From assembly GCA_024276935.1 (NCBI GenBank), contig JAJRWH010000096.1:1-54047 (forward strand): a DNA stretch of 54,047 bases. Direction: 5' to 3'. The position numbers and the translations under genes are program-made. This DNA comes from Deltaproteobacteria bacterium (GTDB lineage: Bacteria > Desulfobacterota > Desulfuromonadia > Desulfuromonadales > Geopsychrobacteraceae). Every line of letters starts with the position of its first letter. The first letter of the stretch is position 1. Below the pieces are notes generated by a model. It did no database searches and was not told where the DNA came from. It worked only from the letters and a program-made list of their open reading frames with translations. Positions 33,516 through 42,326 of this stretch are shown piece by piece.

Positions 33516-35725
33516 TGGGTCCTCCTGCGCAGCTGGCGGATCTGGGCGTTGGCCTGAACGGCCAGTTCGCTGTTACCCGTTTTGGCCAGCTTTTCAAGAA
33601 CCGGCAGGGCCAGTTTTGCCGGATAGCGCGAAAGCGTTTTGACAATTTCAAGCTTCAGGCGGCGAAACAGTTTGGGATGAAGCAGATTGCCGGTATTCAT
33701 GTATCCTTCAAGAAAAGGAACAACCCCGGCATCCCCAACCTTTGCCAGAATCTGCAGAATCTGTACTTTCAACTCATAGCCAGCTTCATTCAATGGTCCT
33801 TCACGAAGGATCTTCAACAGCTGACGCTGGACAGCTTTATCCTGACTGCGGTCAGCAATCTGTACGGCATAAAGTTGAGTCTCGAGTGATTTAGCCTGCA
33901 ACTCTTCAAGGAGCAACCGTTCTGCCCGGGGTCGGTTATAGGTGAACATCAGTTTCAGGACTTCCTGATGGACCCGCGGGTGGGGATAGTCAATCAAGGG
34001 ATAGAGCTTTTTGATCAGGGCCGGATCTCGTTGCTGGGCCAGCACAATGATCAGGTTGCGCACCAGGTACCAGCGTTCATCATTCAGGCGATCCAGAATC
34101 GCTTCATGGGCTTCTCGTCCCATGTCCTGCAGGCAGTCCATGTAAAAACGTCGGACCGTCATGCTTTCGGCCTCGGAAAGACGCGTGATCAGTTCGTCGG
34201 CAAATGGGGCGCCGATGGCCAGAATATAATCACGGATTTCATCCTGCTTGTCGCTACCGAACCGTTCCAGAGCATCCAGGGTTTCGATAACAAACTCACG
34301 TGAATGGAGTGTTTCGAGAACCTCTTCGGCAAGAAAAAGGGTTGCCATCTCATCCCGGTTGAGATAGTCGATCCAGCGTTGATGGAGATCATTCAGGGCG
34401 TAAAAATCACCCGTTTCAAGAAAAAAACGGGCCAGATCGACCAGGTTGCGTTGCAGAACCGATTCGAGATCGGTTTCGGTCCCACTGATCATGATTTCAA
34501 AGACAATGGCACTGGTTTGTCGTTCAATCGACTGGCTGTCAAGAATCGAGCGCAGCATTTCACGCTCTTCATCATCGACCAGTGTCACCTGCTCGGTTGA
34601 GGCGATGGTGTTCAGGGCATTCTGGTAGGCTTCGGGGATGAATTTGCCGGTATCTTCCTCACGAAAGATCATCCGCATCCGCTCGCTGGCCTCCATCTTG
34701 TCGAGTTTGCTCTGGCCCTGAATGGTTGACTGAATTTTACTGCCATCCTGGTGCCGTGAAAGTTTTCCCAGCAGGTTGAGAATATTGCTGGATACCTGCA
34801 TTTTTTGCTGGTTGACCTGGTTGAGGCTGTCGATGATCAGTTCCTCGGGAAAGGCTTCAAGAACTTCTTTGGCGCGATCCTGCTGGCTGTCCAGCGTTCG
34901 GAAGGTGCTGTTGAGAAACTGACGGCGCAATTCGGGGTTCAGTTCGTTGATCAGGGTTCCCAGCTCTTCACTGCCTGGTCCTTTCCGTTCCGGGACTCCG
35001 CGCAGATCAGATCCTGAGGCTCCCATCTGGCCAACAAAGGAGGAGATGACCGCATCGTAGTTTTCTTTGCCGGTCATGCCCTTGCTTTCTGCTTTGCGAT
35101 TGAGGATACCCGCAACCAGTCGTGGATCGAAATCTGCCGGCATGTAGAGGCTGCTTCCTTCGGGATCAAGAACGCCCTCCATCAGGCCATGAAGAAAATT
35201 TTCCCACAGGGGTTCCCGTTCTGCGTCGTAATCTCCACTTGCGATACGCTCTTCTTCGACAGTGGTGAAGCTTTCGTAGTCGACAGGAACGATCTTGACG
35301 TGGGTTATCCGTTGGGCCTCAAGCAAAGAGGGATAGCCGCCGTATTCCAGGATTTCGGCACGCTCGACACGGAGCAGGTGGTTGAGTCGGATGAATTCAT
35401 CCCGATCAGCATGACGCATAAAGTGAATTGCCGCAATACCACGTGAGAAAAGAAACGAGGCAAAGTCACGATAAACAGGATTTTTGCGATCGAGCCATTC
35501 TCCTTCGAACATCAAGGATTCACGGGCGACGCCAAAACCGATTTCGGGCCGAAACTCGAAAAGGCGATCCAGCAGATCGAGAACCTTGTCTGTCGAAGCG
35601 TCGATCATCGGGTGGCCTGCCGGGTAGGTCGACATATGCCGCCGGGCGATATTCAGCTCGTAGATAAAGTCCGACAGCATTCTGGTGTCGAGATCAGGCA
35701 GGTTGTATTGAGAAGTGTGTCCCAC
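33512..35725 (-). CDS. HEAT-repeat protein with an N-terminal domain shared with the HD-GYP enzyme
   Basis: A 737-residue soluble protein with no signal peptide. Residues about 20-150 (FIYELNIARRHMSTYPAGHP, LMFEGEWLDRKNP, SRGIAAIHFMR) align almost without gaps with the N-terminus of the following HD-GYP protein. The central part (150-430) is charged and not recognised. From about 440 to the end there are HEAT-like helical pairs (DLARFFLETGDFYALNDLHQ, FVIETLDALERFGSDKQDEI, LIKKLYPLIDYPHPRVHQEV, LPVLEKLAKTGNSELAVQAN), suitable for protein binding. It may be a scaffold or sensor controlling the phosphodiesterase. No catalytic motif is seen. Confidence 0.8.
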   Translation of the reverse strand: MGHTSQYNLPDLDTRMLSDFIYELNIARRHMSTYPAGHPMIDASTDKVLDLLDRLFEFRPEIGFGVARESLMFEGEWLDRKNPVYRDFASFLFSRGIAAIHFMRHADRDEFIRLNHLLRVERAEILEYGGYPSLLEAQRITHVKIVPVDYESFTTVEEERIASGDYDAEREPLWENFLHGLMEGVLDPEGSSLYMPADFDPRLVAGILNRKAESKGMTGKENYDAVISSFVGQMGASGSDLRGVPERKGPGSEELGTLINELNPELRRQFLNSTFRTLDSQQDRAKEVLEAFPEELIIDSLNQVNQQKMQVSSNILNLLGKLSRHQDGSKIQSTIQGQSKLDKMEASERMRMIFREEDTGKFIPEAYQNALNTIASTEQVTLVDDEEREMLRSILDSQSIERQTSAIVFEIMISGTETDLESVLQRNLVDLARFFLETGDFYALNDLHQRWIDYLNRDEMATLFLAEEVLETLHSREFVIETLDALERFGSDKQDEIRDYILAIGAPFADELITRLSEAESMTVRRFYMDCLQDMGREAHEAILDRLNDERWYLVRNLIIVLAQQRDPALIKKLYPLIDYPHPRVHQEVLKLMFTYNRPRAERLLLEELQAKSLETQLYAVQIADRSQDKAVQRQLLKILREGPLNEAGYELKVQILQILAKVGDAGVVPFLEGYMNTGNLLHPKLFRRLKLEIVKTLSRYPAKLALPVLEKLAKTGNSELAVQANAQIRQLRRRTQ

Positions 35726-35783
35726 GGCAGCCCCGGCGGCAAATCATCTGTCGTCAGTGTTCAGTTGTGCATTCCAAGGTGAA

Positions 35784-35856
35784 AATCTAGCACATATTGA
35801 CAGCGGATGCATCCGTTCAGTCGGGATTGCCAACAGTCAGCTTTTGGTGCTAGATT
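35784..35856. promoter_or_regulatory. Nested inverted repeats between the HEAT gene and phoH
   Basis: The 172-base gap between divergent genes contains a perfect 10-base inverted repeat, AATCTAGCAC (35784-35793) and GTGCTAGATT (35847-35856), enclosing a perfect 12-base palindrome CGGATGCATCCG (35804-35815). Spacing of the outer arms (centre to centre 63 bases, six helical turns) would allow paired binding of a dimeric regulator by looping. No T-tract follows, so it is not a terminator. A TTGACA at 35797-35802 has no good -10 partner. Confidence 0.5.
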
Positions 35857-35897
35857 GCGCCTGTGAACAGATATTCTTCTTCAGGTTCAGTTTTGAT

Positions 35898-36887
35898 ATG
35901 AGTCACGCCTTGCAATTTACGGTTGGTGATGCTGAACTGGCGGCGCAGCTGTTTGGTCGGCAGAATCGTCATCTCAAATTGGTCGAGCGTGCTCTGGGAA
36001 TCCGGATCGGCAGCAACGGTCTTGAGTTGCGCTTTACGGGCGAAACGGCCCAGGCCGAGATCGGTTGCCGGGTCTTTGAGCAACTGGAAACCTTGCTCAA
36101 AGAGGGGATGCCCCTTTATCCTCCCGATGTCGACTATGCGGTCCGCATCCTCAGTCAGGATTCTTCAGCCCAGCTGCGCGATATTTTTCTGGACACTGTC
36201 TTTATCTCTGCCCGCAAAAAAATGATCGGGCCCAAAAGTCTGGCGCAAAAGCACTACATTGATGCGATTCGTGAGCATCATGTGGTTTTTGGTATCGGGC
36301 CAGCCGGGACCGGAAAAACCTATCTGGCCATGGCGATGGCGGTTGCGGCCCTGATGCGCAAAGAGGTCAGTCGCATTCTGCTGGTGCGGCCTGCTGTTGA
36401 GGCAGGAGAAAAACTCGGGTTTCTCCCTGGAGATCTGGCCGAAAAGGTCAATCCCTATCTGCGTCCTCTTTATGATGCCCTGTTTGATATGCTTGAGCCG
36501 GAACAAGGAAAAGAACTTGTTGCCAACGGCATTGTCGAGGTCGCTCCCTTGGCTTTTATGCGGGGGCGTACCCTGAACGATGCCTTTATCATTCTTGATG
36601 AGGCTCAGAATACAACTGTGGAACAGATGAAAATGTTTTTGACCCGACTGGGATTTGGGAGCCGGGCGGTGGTGACCGGGGATGTGACCCAGATTGACCT
36701 TCCCAGCAGCAACTCTTCGGGACTGCTGCACGCGGCCCGGGTACTGACCGGGGTCGACGGCATATTCTTTAATCATTTTACTGATATTGATGTCGTCCGC
36801 CATCCGATAGTACAATCAATAGTTCAGGCCTATCAGGTTGCAGACAAACGTGTCCTGCATACCGGACGAGGATCGAACGGTCGTTAA
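35898..36887 (+). CDS. phoH: PhoH-family ATPase (YbeZ type)
   Basis: The ATG at 35898 gives 329 residues starting MSHALQFTVGDAELAAQLFG; an open frame extends 61 codons upstream through the regulatory palindromes but is not coding-like. An N-terminal KH-like region (about 20-75) precedes the ATPase domain with Walker A GPAGTGKT (134-141), RPAVEAGEKLGFLPGDL, Walker B FIILDEAQN and TGDVTQIDLP. PhoH/YbeZ is an ATPase partner of the RNase YbeY in ribosome and RNA processing, and ybeY lies two genes downstream. The ribosome-binding site (AGGTTC) is weak. Confidence 0.92.
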   Translation: MSHALQFTVGDAELAAQLFGRQNRHLKLVERALGIRIGSNGLELRFTGETAQAEIGCRVFEQLETLLKEGMPLYPPDVDYAVRILSQDSSAQLRDIFLDTVFISARKKMIGPKSLAQKHYIDAIREHHVVFGIGPAGTGKTYLAMAMAVAALMRKEVSRILLVRPAVEAGEKLGFLPGDLAEKVNPYLRPLYDALFDMLEPEQGKELVANGIVEVAPLAFMRGRTLNDAFIILDEAQNTTVEQMKMFLTRLGFGSRAVVTGDVTQIDLPSSNSSGLLHAARVLTGVDGIFFNHFTDIDVVRHPIVQSIVQAYQVADKRVLHTGRGSNGR

Positions 36888-36902
36888 CGAACAGAAAGAA
36901 CG

Positions 36903-39332
36903 ATGATGGCCAAAAAGGATCAGATGGAGCTTCGCGAAAAGCGGAGCGACAAAAAATCATTTGCTGCAGGTGAAAGCACCTGCCCCTGGTATCAGGATCA
37001 ACGTCAGGTTGCGCTGCTTCTGTTGCTGTCTGTCGCCCTGTTGTTGACACTGGTCATTATTCCCAAGGGCGGGTTTATCCCCAAATACCATGTTCCCGGC
37101 GAGATCGCTGCGCGAGACATCAAATCACCGCGTGATCTGTTGATCGAGGACAAACCCCTGACCCAGACCAAGCGTGAAGAGGCGCGTCAGGCGGTGCGAC
37201 CGCTCTACGACTTTGATTCTGTTGCAGGTCGCAACGGTATTGCCCGTTTTAAACGAGGCCTGCTTGAACTGACCAGGGCTGCCGGAACGTCGAATCCGCA
37301 GCAGGTGAAAAAGATTCCTGCTCCCGGAGCCCCTGAAGGTGATGTGACACGGGCGGCTGTCGAAATGGCATTCGGGTTTTCACTGGCGGAGGAAGACTAC
37401 AAGGTTCTCAGAACCTTGCCTGCCGATCTGGATGTAGAGGCCCTGACAGCTCAGTTGCAGCAGGAGGTTTTTGATCGACCTCTGGTTGCCAATATGAAAG
37501 TTTTCAATGCCGATCTGGCCAAGGGGATTGTGATTCGTGACCTCGCCAGTCAGCAGGAAAAAGTTCACTCTGATGTCCCGCGGGTTACCGGGTTGGCCGA
37601 GGCTCTGGCCAGCAGTAATCCGATCCTTAAAAAAGCGCCCGGGATTAAACGGAAGCATCGCAAAGTCTTGATGACGGTTCTGCAACAGCTTCTCCGCCCG
37701 AGTCTGACCTACAATCAGCAGGAAACAGAACAACGTCGTCAACAGGCTTACGATGAGGTGGCACCGGTTCTGTTTCAGGTCAAAAAGGGCGAAATGATTG
37801 TCCGTGAGGGCGAACGGGTCAGTGCTGCCCAAATCAGCAAACTGCGGGCTTTGCGTGACCTGGGGCGTGACAGCCGGGTGCTGCCGAGCGCCTTGGGACT
37901 GATTATCTGTATTTTACTTTTTTATGCTACGGCCCATCGCTTTGTCCTGACCAATATTCGCAAATACAACCCCGACGTTCGTGACCTCTGTTTTCTGGCC
38001 AGTACCACGTTGATTTTTTTCGTTCTGGTCAAGATTTCACTGGTGATAAGCACCGGATTGGCCAGTACCGTCGAACATATTGATGCCAGCAGTTATTACT
38101 ATGCGATTCCCTTTGCCATGGGAGCCATGCTGGTAAGGATCGTGCTCAATTCCGAAACCGCCCTGATTTTTACCATCTGTATTTCCTGGCTGGTAGGAAT
38201 TCTGTTTGGCAACAGTCTGTTCATTGCTCTGTATGTTCTTACCTCCAGTCTGGTCGGGGCTCACGGGGTGCGTCATTGCAAGCAGCGCTCAAACCTTTAC
38301 CGGGCCGGGGTCTGGGTAGCTCTGGTGAATGCGGGAATGTTGCTCGGTTTGCACCTGCTTGCCGGAAAACCCCTCGATTTGCAACTGTTGTACAAGATCG
38401 GGTTCGGACTGTTCGGTGGCATGTTGAGTGCGGTGATGGTCAACGGGATCATTCCTTTGATTGAAAGTCTTTTCAAATACACCACTGACATCAAGTTGCT
38501 GGAACTGGCCAATATGAACCTGCCGATTTTACGTGAATTGATGGTTCAGGCTCCGGGGACATACCACCATTCGATGATTGTCGGCAGTCTGGTTGAGGCC
38601 GCGGCAGAAGAGATCGGAGCCAACCCCCTGCTGGCACGGGTGGCAGCCTATTATCATGATATCGGCAAGATAAAAAAGCCGCTTTATTTTATTGAAAATG
38701 CCGGTGGCCAGCGGAATCGGCACGATAAGCTGGCCCCCTCAATGAGTGCCCTGATCCTGACGTCACACGTCAAGGATGGTGTTGAAATGGCCCGAGAGCA
38801 CAAACTTGGGGCACCGATTGTCGATATTATTCAGCAGCATCATGGGACCGCGTTGATCAAGTTCTTTTATGACCGGGCGAAAAACCAGGCTGACCCCGGG
38901 ATGCCGCAGATCGATGAGCGGGACTATCGCTATCACGGGCCCAAACCACAAACGCGTGAGGCGGCGTTGATCATGCTGGCCGATGCCGTTGAGGCCGCCA
39001 GCCGAACCTTAAGTGATCCGACATCTGCCCGGATTCAGGGGATGGTCAAGAAACTGATCAACAATGTTTTTATCGACGGCCAGCTTGACGAGTGTGATTT
39101 GACTCTGAAAGATATGCACCTGATTGCCCGCAGCTTCAACCGGGTTCTCGGGGGAATTTTCCATAACCGGATCGATTATCCCGAACCGGTTCATATTGTG
39201 CGTGAAAAAAAGCCGGAGGTTGATGCCGTCAGTGAAGATTCAGATCGAGAATCGGCAACGAAAACAGAAGATCCTGAAGCGGCCCCTACGAAAGATAGCA
39301 ACAACGATCTTAAGCGCCTTGGGATTTCCTGA
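36903..39332 (+). CDS. 7TM-HD phosphohydrolase (PgpH/YqfF-like)
   Basis: An 809-residue membrane protein: first helix about 37-54, a large extracytoplasmic 7TMR-HDED domain (about 60-320), a seven-helix block (about 325-530) and a cytoplasmic HD domain (about 535-720) with TYHHSMIVGSLVEAA, YYHDIGKIKKP and IIQQHHGT. PgpH in Firmicutes hydrolyses c-di-AMP with this architecture; whether this protein uses c-di-AMP is unknown, and no diadenylate cyclase gene is in the window. The C-terminus (after about 760) is an acidic, probably disordered tail whose codons overlap ybeY by 110 nt. It sits between phoH and ybeY as in Bacillus. Confidence 0.92.
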   Translation: MMAKKDQMELREKRSDKKSFAAGESTCPWYQDQRQVALLLLLSVALLLTLVIIPKGGFIPKYHVPGEIAARDIKSPRDLLIEDKPLTQTKREEARQAVRPLYDFDSVAGRNGIARFKRGLLELTRAAGTSNPQQVKKIPAPGAPEGDVTRAAVEMAFGFSLAEEDYKVLRTLPADLDVEALTAQLQQEVFDRPLVANMKVFNADLAKGIVIRDLASQQEKVHSDVPRVTGLAEALASSNPILKKAPGIKRKHRKVLMTVLQQLLRPSLTYNQQETEQRRQQAYDEVAPVLFQVKKGEMIVREGERVSAAQISKLRALRDLGRDSRVLPSALGLIICILLFYATAHRFVLTNIRKYNPDVRDLCFLASTTLIFFVLVKISLVISTGLASTVEHIDASSYYYAIPFAMGAMLVRIVLNSETALIFTICISWLVGILFGNSLFIALYVLTSSLVGAHGVRHCKQRSNLYRAGVWVALVNAGMLLGLHLLAGKPLDLQLLYKIGFGLFGGMLSAVMVNGIIPLIESLFKYTTDIKLLELANMNLPILRELMVQAPGTYHHSMIVGSLVEAAAEEIGANPLLARVAAYYHDIGKIKKPLYFIENAGGQRNRHDKLAPSMSALILTSHVKDGVEMAREHKLGAPIVDIIQQHHGTALIKFFYDRAKNQADPGMPQIDERDYRYHGPKPQTREAALIMLADAVEAASRTLSDPTSARIQGMVKKLINNVFIDGQLDECDLTLKDMHLIARSFNRVLGGIFHNRIDYPEPVHIVREKKPEVDAVSEDSDRESATKTEDPEAAPTKDSNNDLKRLGIS

Positions 39333-39708
39333 GGGCGAAATATCACTGTTGATTGTTGATAATCCTGAAATTCATCAATTGAATCTGGAGTATCTCGGAC
39401 GGGACCGGCCTACCAATGTTATTTCCTTTGCCATGCAGGAAGGTGAAGGAGAAGGCGTCCAGCCACAATTGCTTGGTGATGTGGTGATCAGTGCCGAACG
39501 GGCTGCAGATGACGCCCGCGATGCGGGAATTCCCTTTGAACATGAACTGGTTTTTTTGCTGCTGCACGGGCTATTGCACCTTCTTGGTTACGATCATGAG
39601 CGGGGGACGCAGGCCCAGGCAGAAAAGATGGAAGCAAAAGAACGTGAACTGTTTTCCCTGGTGCGACAGGAATTTCTAGATGAACAGGGTTACAAAGCCG
39701 TCAACTGA
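39223..39708 (+). CDS. ybeY: Endoribonuclease YbeY
   Basis: YbeY is a zinc endoribonuclease needed for 16S rRNA 3'-end maturation and 70S quality control. The ATG at 39223 gives 161 residues (MPSVKIQIENRQRKQ), the normal size. HGLLHLLGYDHE holds the three zinc ligands His115, His119 and His125; NVISFAM is the conserved NVLSFP-like segment. The strong GGAGGT site ends only two bases before the ATG, an unusually short spacing, so a start a few codons away is conceivable. The start lies 110 nt inside the preceding gene. corC follows. Confidence 0.93.
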   Translation: MPSVKIQIENRQRKQKILKRPLRKIATTILSALGFPEGEISLLIVDNPEIHQLNLEYLGRDRPTNVISFAMQEGEGEGVQPQLLGDVVISAERAADDARDAGIPFEHELVFLLLHGLLHLLGYDHERGTQAQAEKMEAKERELFSLVRQEFLDEQGYKAVN

Positions 39709-39725
39709 AAGACAAGGGGGTCGGG

Positions 39726-40565
39726 TTGGAGTCTGAACAATCAGAGCCGGGCTTTTTTCGTGGGTTGAAAAAGATTTTTTCTTCACGACCGGTTGCCAGC
39801 AGTGAAGCTGATTTGCAGGAAATGATCGATGCCTCTGAGCAGGAGGGGATCATCGATGAAGAAGAGGGGGAGATGCTCCAGTCGATTCTGGAGCTTGATG
39901 ATACGATTGTTCGCGAAATCATGGTTCCCCGCACTGCAATGATCTGCTGTGACCGGGCCCAGCCTCTTGAGGATGTCCTTAAGGCTGTCAATGATTCGGG
40001 ACATTCACGAATTCCTGTTTACGCAAAGAGTCGTGACAATATTATCGGGCTGATTTATGCCAAGGACCTGCTGCGTTATTGGGGAACGCCCCTGGATCAA
40101 TTGAGCTTTGATCAGGTTCTGCGGCCTCCCTATCTGGTACCTGAGTCGAAGAATGTCAGTGAGTTATTACAGGAATTTCGCCAGCGTCGCGTCCATATCG
40201 CGATTGTTATTGACGAATATGGCGGGACATCCGGTCTGGTCACGATTGAGGATCTGATCGAAGAAATCGTTGGCGATATTCAGGATGAATATGACCTTGA
40301 AGAAGAATGGCTGATCGAAGAAGAAGGCGGAACGGTGCTGGTTGATGGCCGCCTTGACATTGAAGAGTTTGAAGAGTTTTTTTCGATCAAGGTCGAACGC
40401 GAAAAATTTGATACGGTCGGTGGTTATGTTGTCGAGGTTCTGGGCCGGGTTCCGGCACGCGGTGAACGTCTCGAATTTGACCAGCTCAAACTTCTGGTGG
40501 TCGACGCTGATCCCCGGGCAGTGCGGAAATTGCGCGTTCTTTCTCCCTCTGTGGCGGCGGATTGA
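39726..40565 (+). CDS. corC: CorC-family CBS-domain protein
   Basis: A 279-residue soluble protein of the short CorC/YbeX type, without the DUF21 membrane domain. Two CBS domains (about 65-185, with [31 protein letters not shown] and [23 protein letters not shown]) are followed by the CorC_HlyC transporter-associated domain (about 200-275). It starts with TTG at 39726, supported by an AAGGGGG site five bases upstream. CorC is linked to magnesium/cobalt resistance and, in E. coli YbeX, to rRNA metabolism, which fits the ybeY neighbourhood. Four bases separate it from lnt. Confidence 0.9.
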   Translation: MESEQSEPGFFRGLKKIFSSRPVASSEADLQEMIDASEQEGIIDEEEGEMLQSILELDDTIVREIMVPRTAMICCDRAQPLEDVLKAVNDSGHSRIPVYAKSRDNIIGLIYAKDLLRYWGTPLDQLSFDQVLRPPYLVPESKNVSELLQEFRQRRVHIAIVIDEYGGTSGLVTIEDLIEEIVGDIQDEYDLEEEWLIEEEGGTVLVDGRLDIEEFEEFFSIKVEREKFDTVGGYVVEVLGRVPARGERLEFDQLKLLVVDADPRAVRKLRVLSPSVAAD

Positions 40566-40568
40566 GGG

Positions 40569-42101
40569 ATGGCCGGTCAGTCTCTGCCATTGCGCTTTGC
40601 CTGGTTTGATCCTCGCCTGCTGCCTGCGGCCATTTCGGGCCTTTTGCTGGCCGGGGCATTCCCGCCTTTTTCTCAGGGACTCCTGGGGTTTGTCGCTCTT
40701 GTCCCTTTACTGTTGACGATGGACCGCAGGCCTTTTGCCAGTGGTTTTACCTGTGGCATATTTTTCTTTGCCCCTTTGCTGTACTGGTTGAATATCGTCA
40801 TGACCCGTTACGGCGGCCTGGCTCCTTTTTTCTCTCTGGTTGCCTGGCTTTTTCTTTGTGCCTATCTGGCACTCTATGTTGGTGCTGCCCTGTGGCTGAC
40901 GGACTACTTTCGACAACGTCTGGGGATTCTGCCCGTTTTCTCTTTACCCTTTATCTGGATCGCCCTTGAATATCTGCGTGGACATTTGCTGACCGGTTTC
41001 CCCTGGGGGCTGTTGGGCTATGCAGCCATTGAGATGCCCTGGCTGCGCCAGGTTGCAGATTTGTTCGGCGTTTTTGGCCTCTCCTTCTTGTTTGTTATGG
41101 TCAATGCTGCCTTTGTTCTTGTCCTTCAGCGGCGATTCCAGATGCCGGCTGTTATCGGGGGGCTTTTATGTCTGGTCCTGCTTGGGGGAGGGTTGGGATA
41201 TGGGTGGTACAAACTGCCATTGCCAGAGGCAAACCTCAAGCACTTGCAGGTTGGCCTGGTTCAGGGCAATGTTGAGCAACAGCACAAGTGGGATCGAAAT
41301 TATCGTCAACAGACACTTGATCAGTATCGGGAATTAAGCCTTGAAGCGACAAAAAAGGGCGCTGAATTAGTCATCTGGCCCGAAGCGGCCACCCCTTTTT
41401 ACATTCAGGAAAAAAATTCTGACAGCCGTCAGGTCCTCCAGATTGCCAAAACCGCACAGCGTTATCTGCTGTTTGGTGGCCCTTCTTATCAGCCACGTCC
41501 AGATGGGAGTTATCGCTACTTCAACAGTGCTTTTCTCCTCGACTCCCGGGGGACTTTTCGTGGTCGCAGCGACAAAATTCATCTGGTGCCCTTTGGTGAG
41601 TACGTTCCCTTTGGCAACCTGCTGTTTTTTATCAATAAACTGGTGGCCGGAGTGGGAGATTACTCTCCCGGCACCGTCACACCCTTGACGTTGAATGGGC
41701 ATGACCTGGGTGTTTTGATCTGTTATGAAGCGATTTTTCCTGAACTGGCGCGCGACTATGTTCGCAAAGGGAGTGATCTGCTGGTTAATCTGACCAATGA
41801 TGCCTGGTTCGGGCGTTCTTCGGCCCCACGACAGCTGCTTGATATGACGCGTATGCGGGCAATAGAAAACCGTATCTGGATTGCCCGGGCCGCCAATACC
41901 GGTATTTCTGCCCTGATTGATCCTGCAGGCCAGACCCACGGTGAGACACCCATTTTTGAAACAGTGTCAATGACCGGGCAGGTCGAGTTGGGAGCTCGCC
42001 CCAGCCTTTATCGTCGTATCGGTGATTTGTTGCCTTTGATCAGTCTGTTTCTGCTCGGTGCCGGGTTGGTGTGGATTGTTTTTCACCGACGTCAGCCATA
42101 A
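40569..42101 (+). CDS. lnt: Apolipoprotein N-acyltransferase Lnt
   Basis: This 510-residue inner-membrane enzyme adds the third acyl chain to lipoproteins, which then become substrates for Lol export. About seven N-terminal helices (residues 15-205) precede a nitrilase-like periplasmic domain with the catalytic triad Glu in VIWPEAATPF, Lys in SDKIHLVPFGEYVPFG and Cys in LGVLICYEAIFPEL; a last helix lies at the C-terminus (about 485-505). All family landmarks are present. Lipoproteins encoded in this window (MshL, BamD, TatT) would be its substrates. The ATG has a GAGGG directly before it. Confidence 0.94.
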   Translation: MAGQSLPLRFAWFDPRLLPAAISGLLLAGAFPPFSQGLLGFVALVPLLLTMDRRPFASGFTCGIFFFAPLLYWLNIVMTRYGGLAPFFSLVAWLFLCAYLALYVGAALWLTDYFRQRLGILPVFSLPFIWIALEYLRGHLLTGFPWGLLGYAAIEMPWLRQVADLFGVFGLSFLFVMVNAAFVLVLQRRFQMPAVIGGLLCLVLLGGGLGYGWYKLPLPEANLKHLQVGLVQGNVEQQHKWDRNYRQQTLDQYRELSLEATKKGAELVIWPEAATPFYIQEKNSDSRQVLQIAKTAQRYLLFGGPSYQPRPDGSYRYFNSAFLLDSRGTFRGRSDKIHLVPFGEYVPFGNLLFFINKLVAGVGDYSPGTVTPLTLNGHDLGVLICYEAIFPELARDYVRKGSDLLVNLTNDAWFGRSSAPRQLLDMTRMRAIENRIWIARAANTGISALIDPAGQTHGETPIFETVSMTGQVELGARPSLYRRIGDLLPLISLFLLGAGLVWIVFHRRQP

Positions 42102-42135
42102 TCCGGGTCGTTTACCGAGAAAATTCTCTTGCCTG

Positions 42136-42164
42136 TTGACAGCCTTAACCCGCTGCCGTATACC
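42136..42164 (+). promoter_or_regulatory. Sigma-70 promoter of aapJQMP
   Basis: A perfect TTGACA (42136-42141) is spaced exactly 17 bases from TATACC (42159-42164, four of six). Transcription would start near 42171, leaving a leader of about 155 bases that includes a short palindrome CCAATATTTGG (42207-42217) and an eight-T run (42223-42230). The palindrome could bind a regulator, but its stem is too short to be a terminator. Confidence 0.65.
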
Positions 42165-42326
42165 TTAATGGAACAGTGTTTTGTCATCGCTAAATATAAG
42201 TATTTTCCAATATTTGGCGAGGTTTTTTTTGCGCTGTTCCCGTGGCCGAAACATTGTCTGCGGTTCACTTTATCGAAAAGGTAGACGCCTTTCGATACCA
42301 CCAACCAATTGAAGGAGGAGAGAAGA

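Noticed and set aside
39223..39332. Frameshift at the junction of the 7TM-HD gene and ybeY
   Set aside because: Both frames are intact; the HD protein ends in an acidic tail while YbeY keeps its full conserved length, so a natural overlap explains it.
42207..42230. Terminator or riboswitch in the aapJ leader
   Set aside because: The palindrome CCAATATTTGG has a four-pair stem, too weak for termination despite the following T-run, and no riboswitch consensus is apparent.
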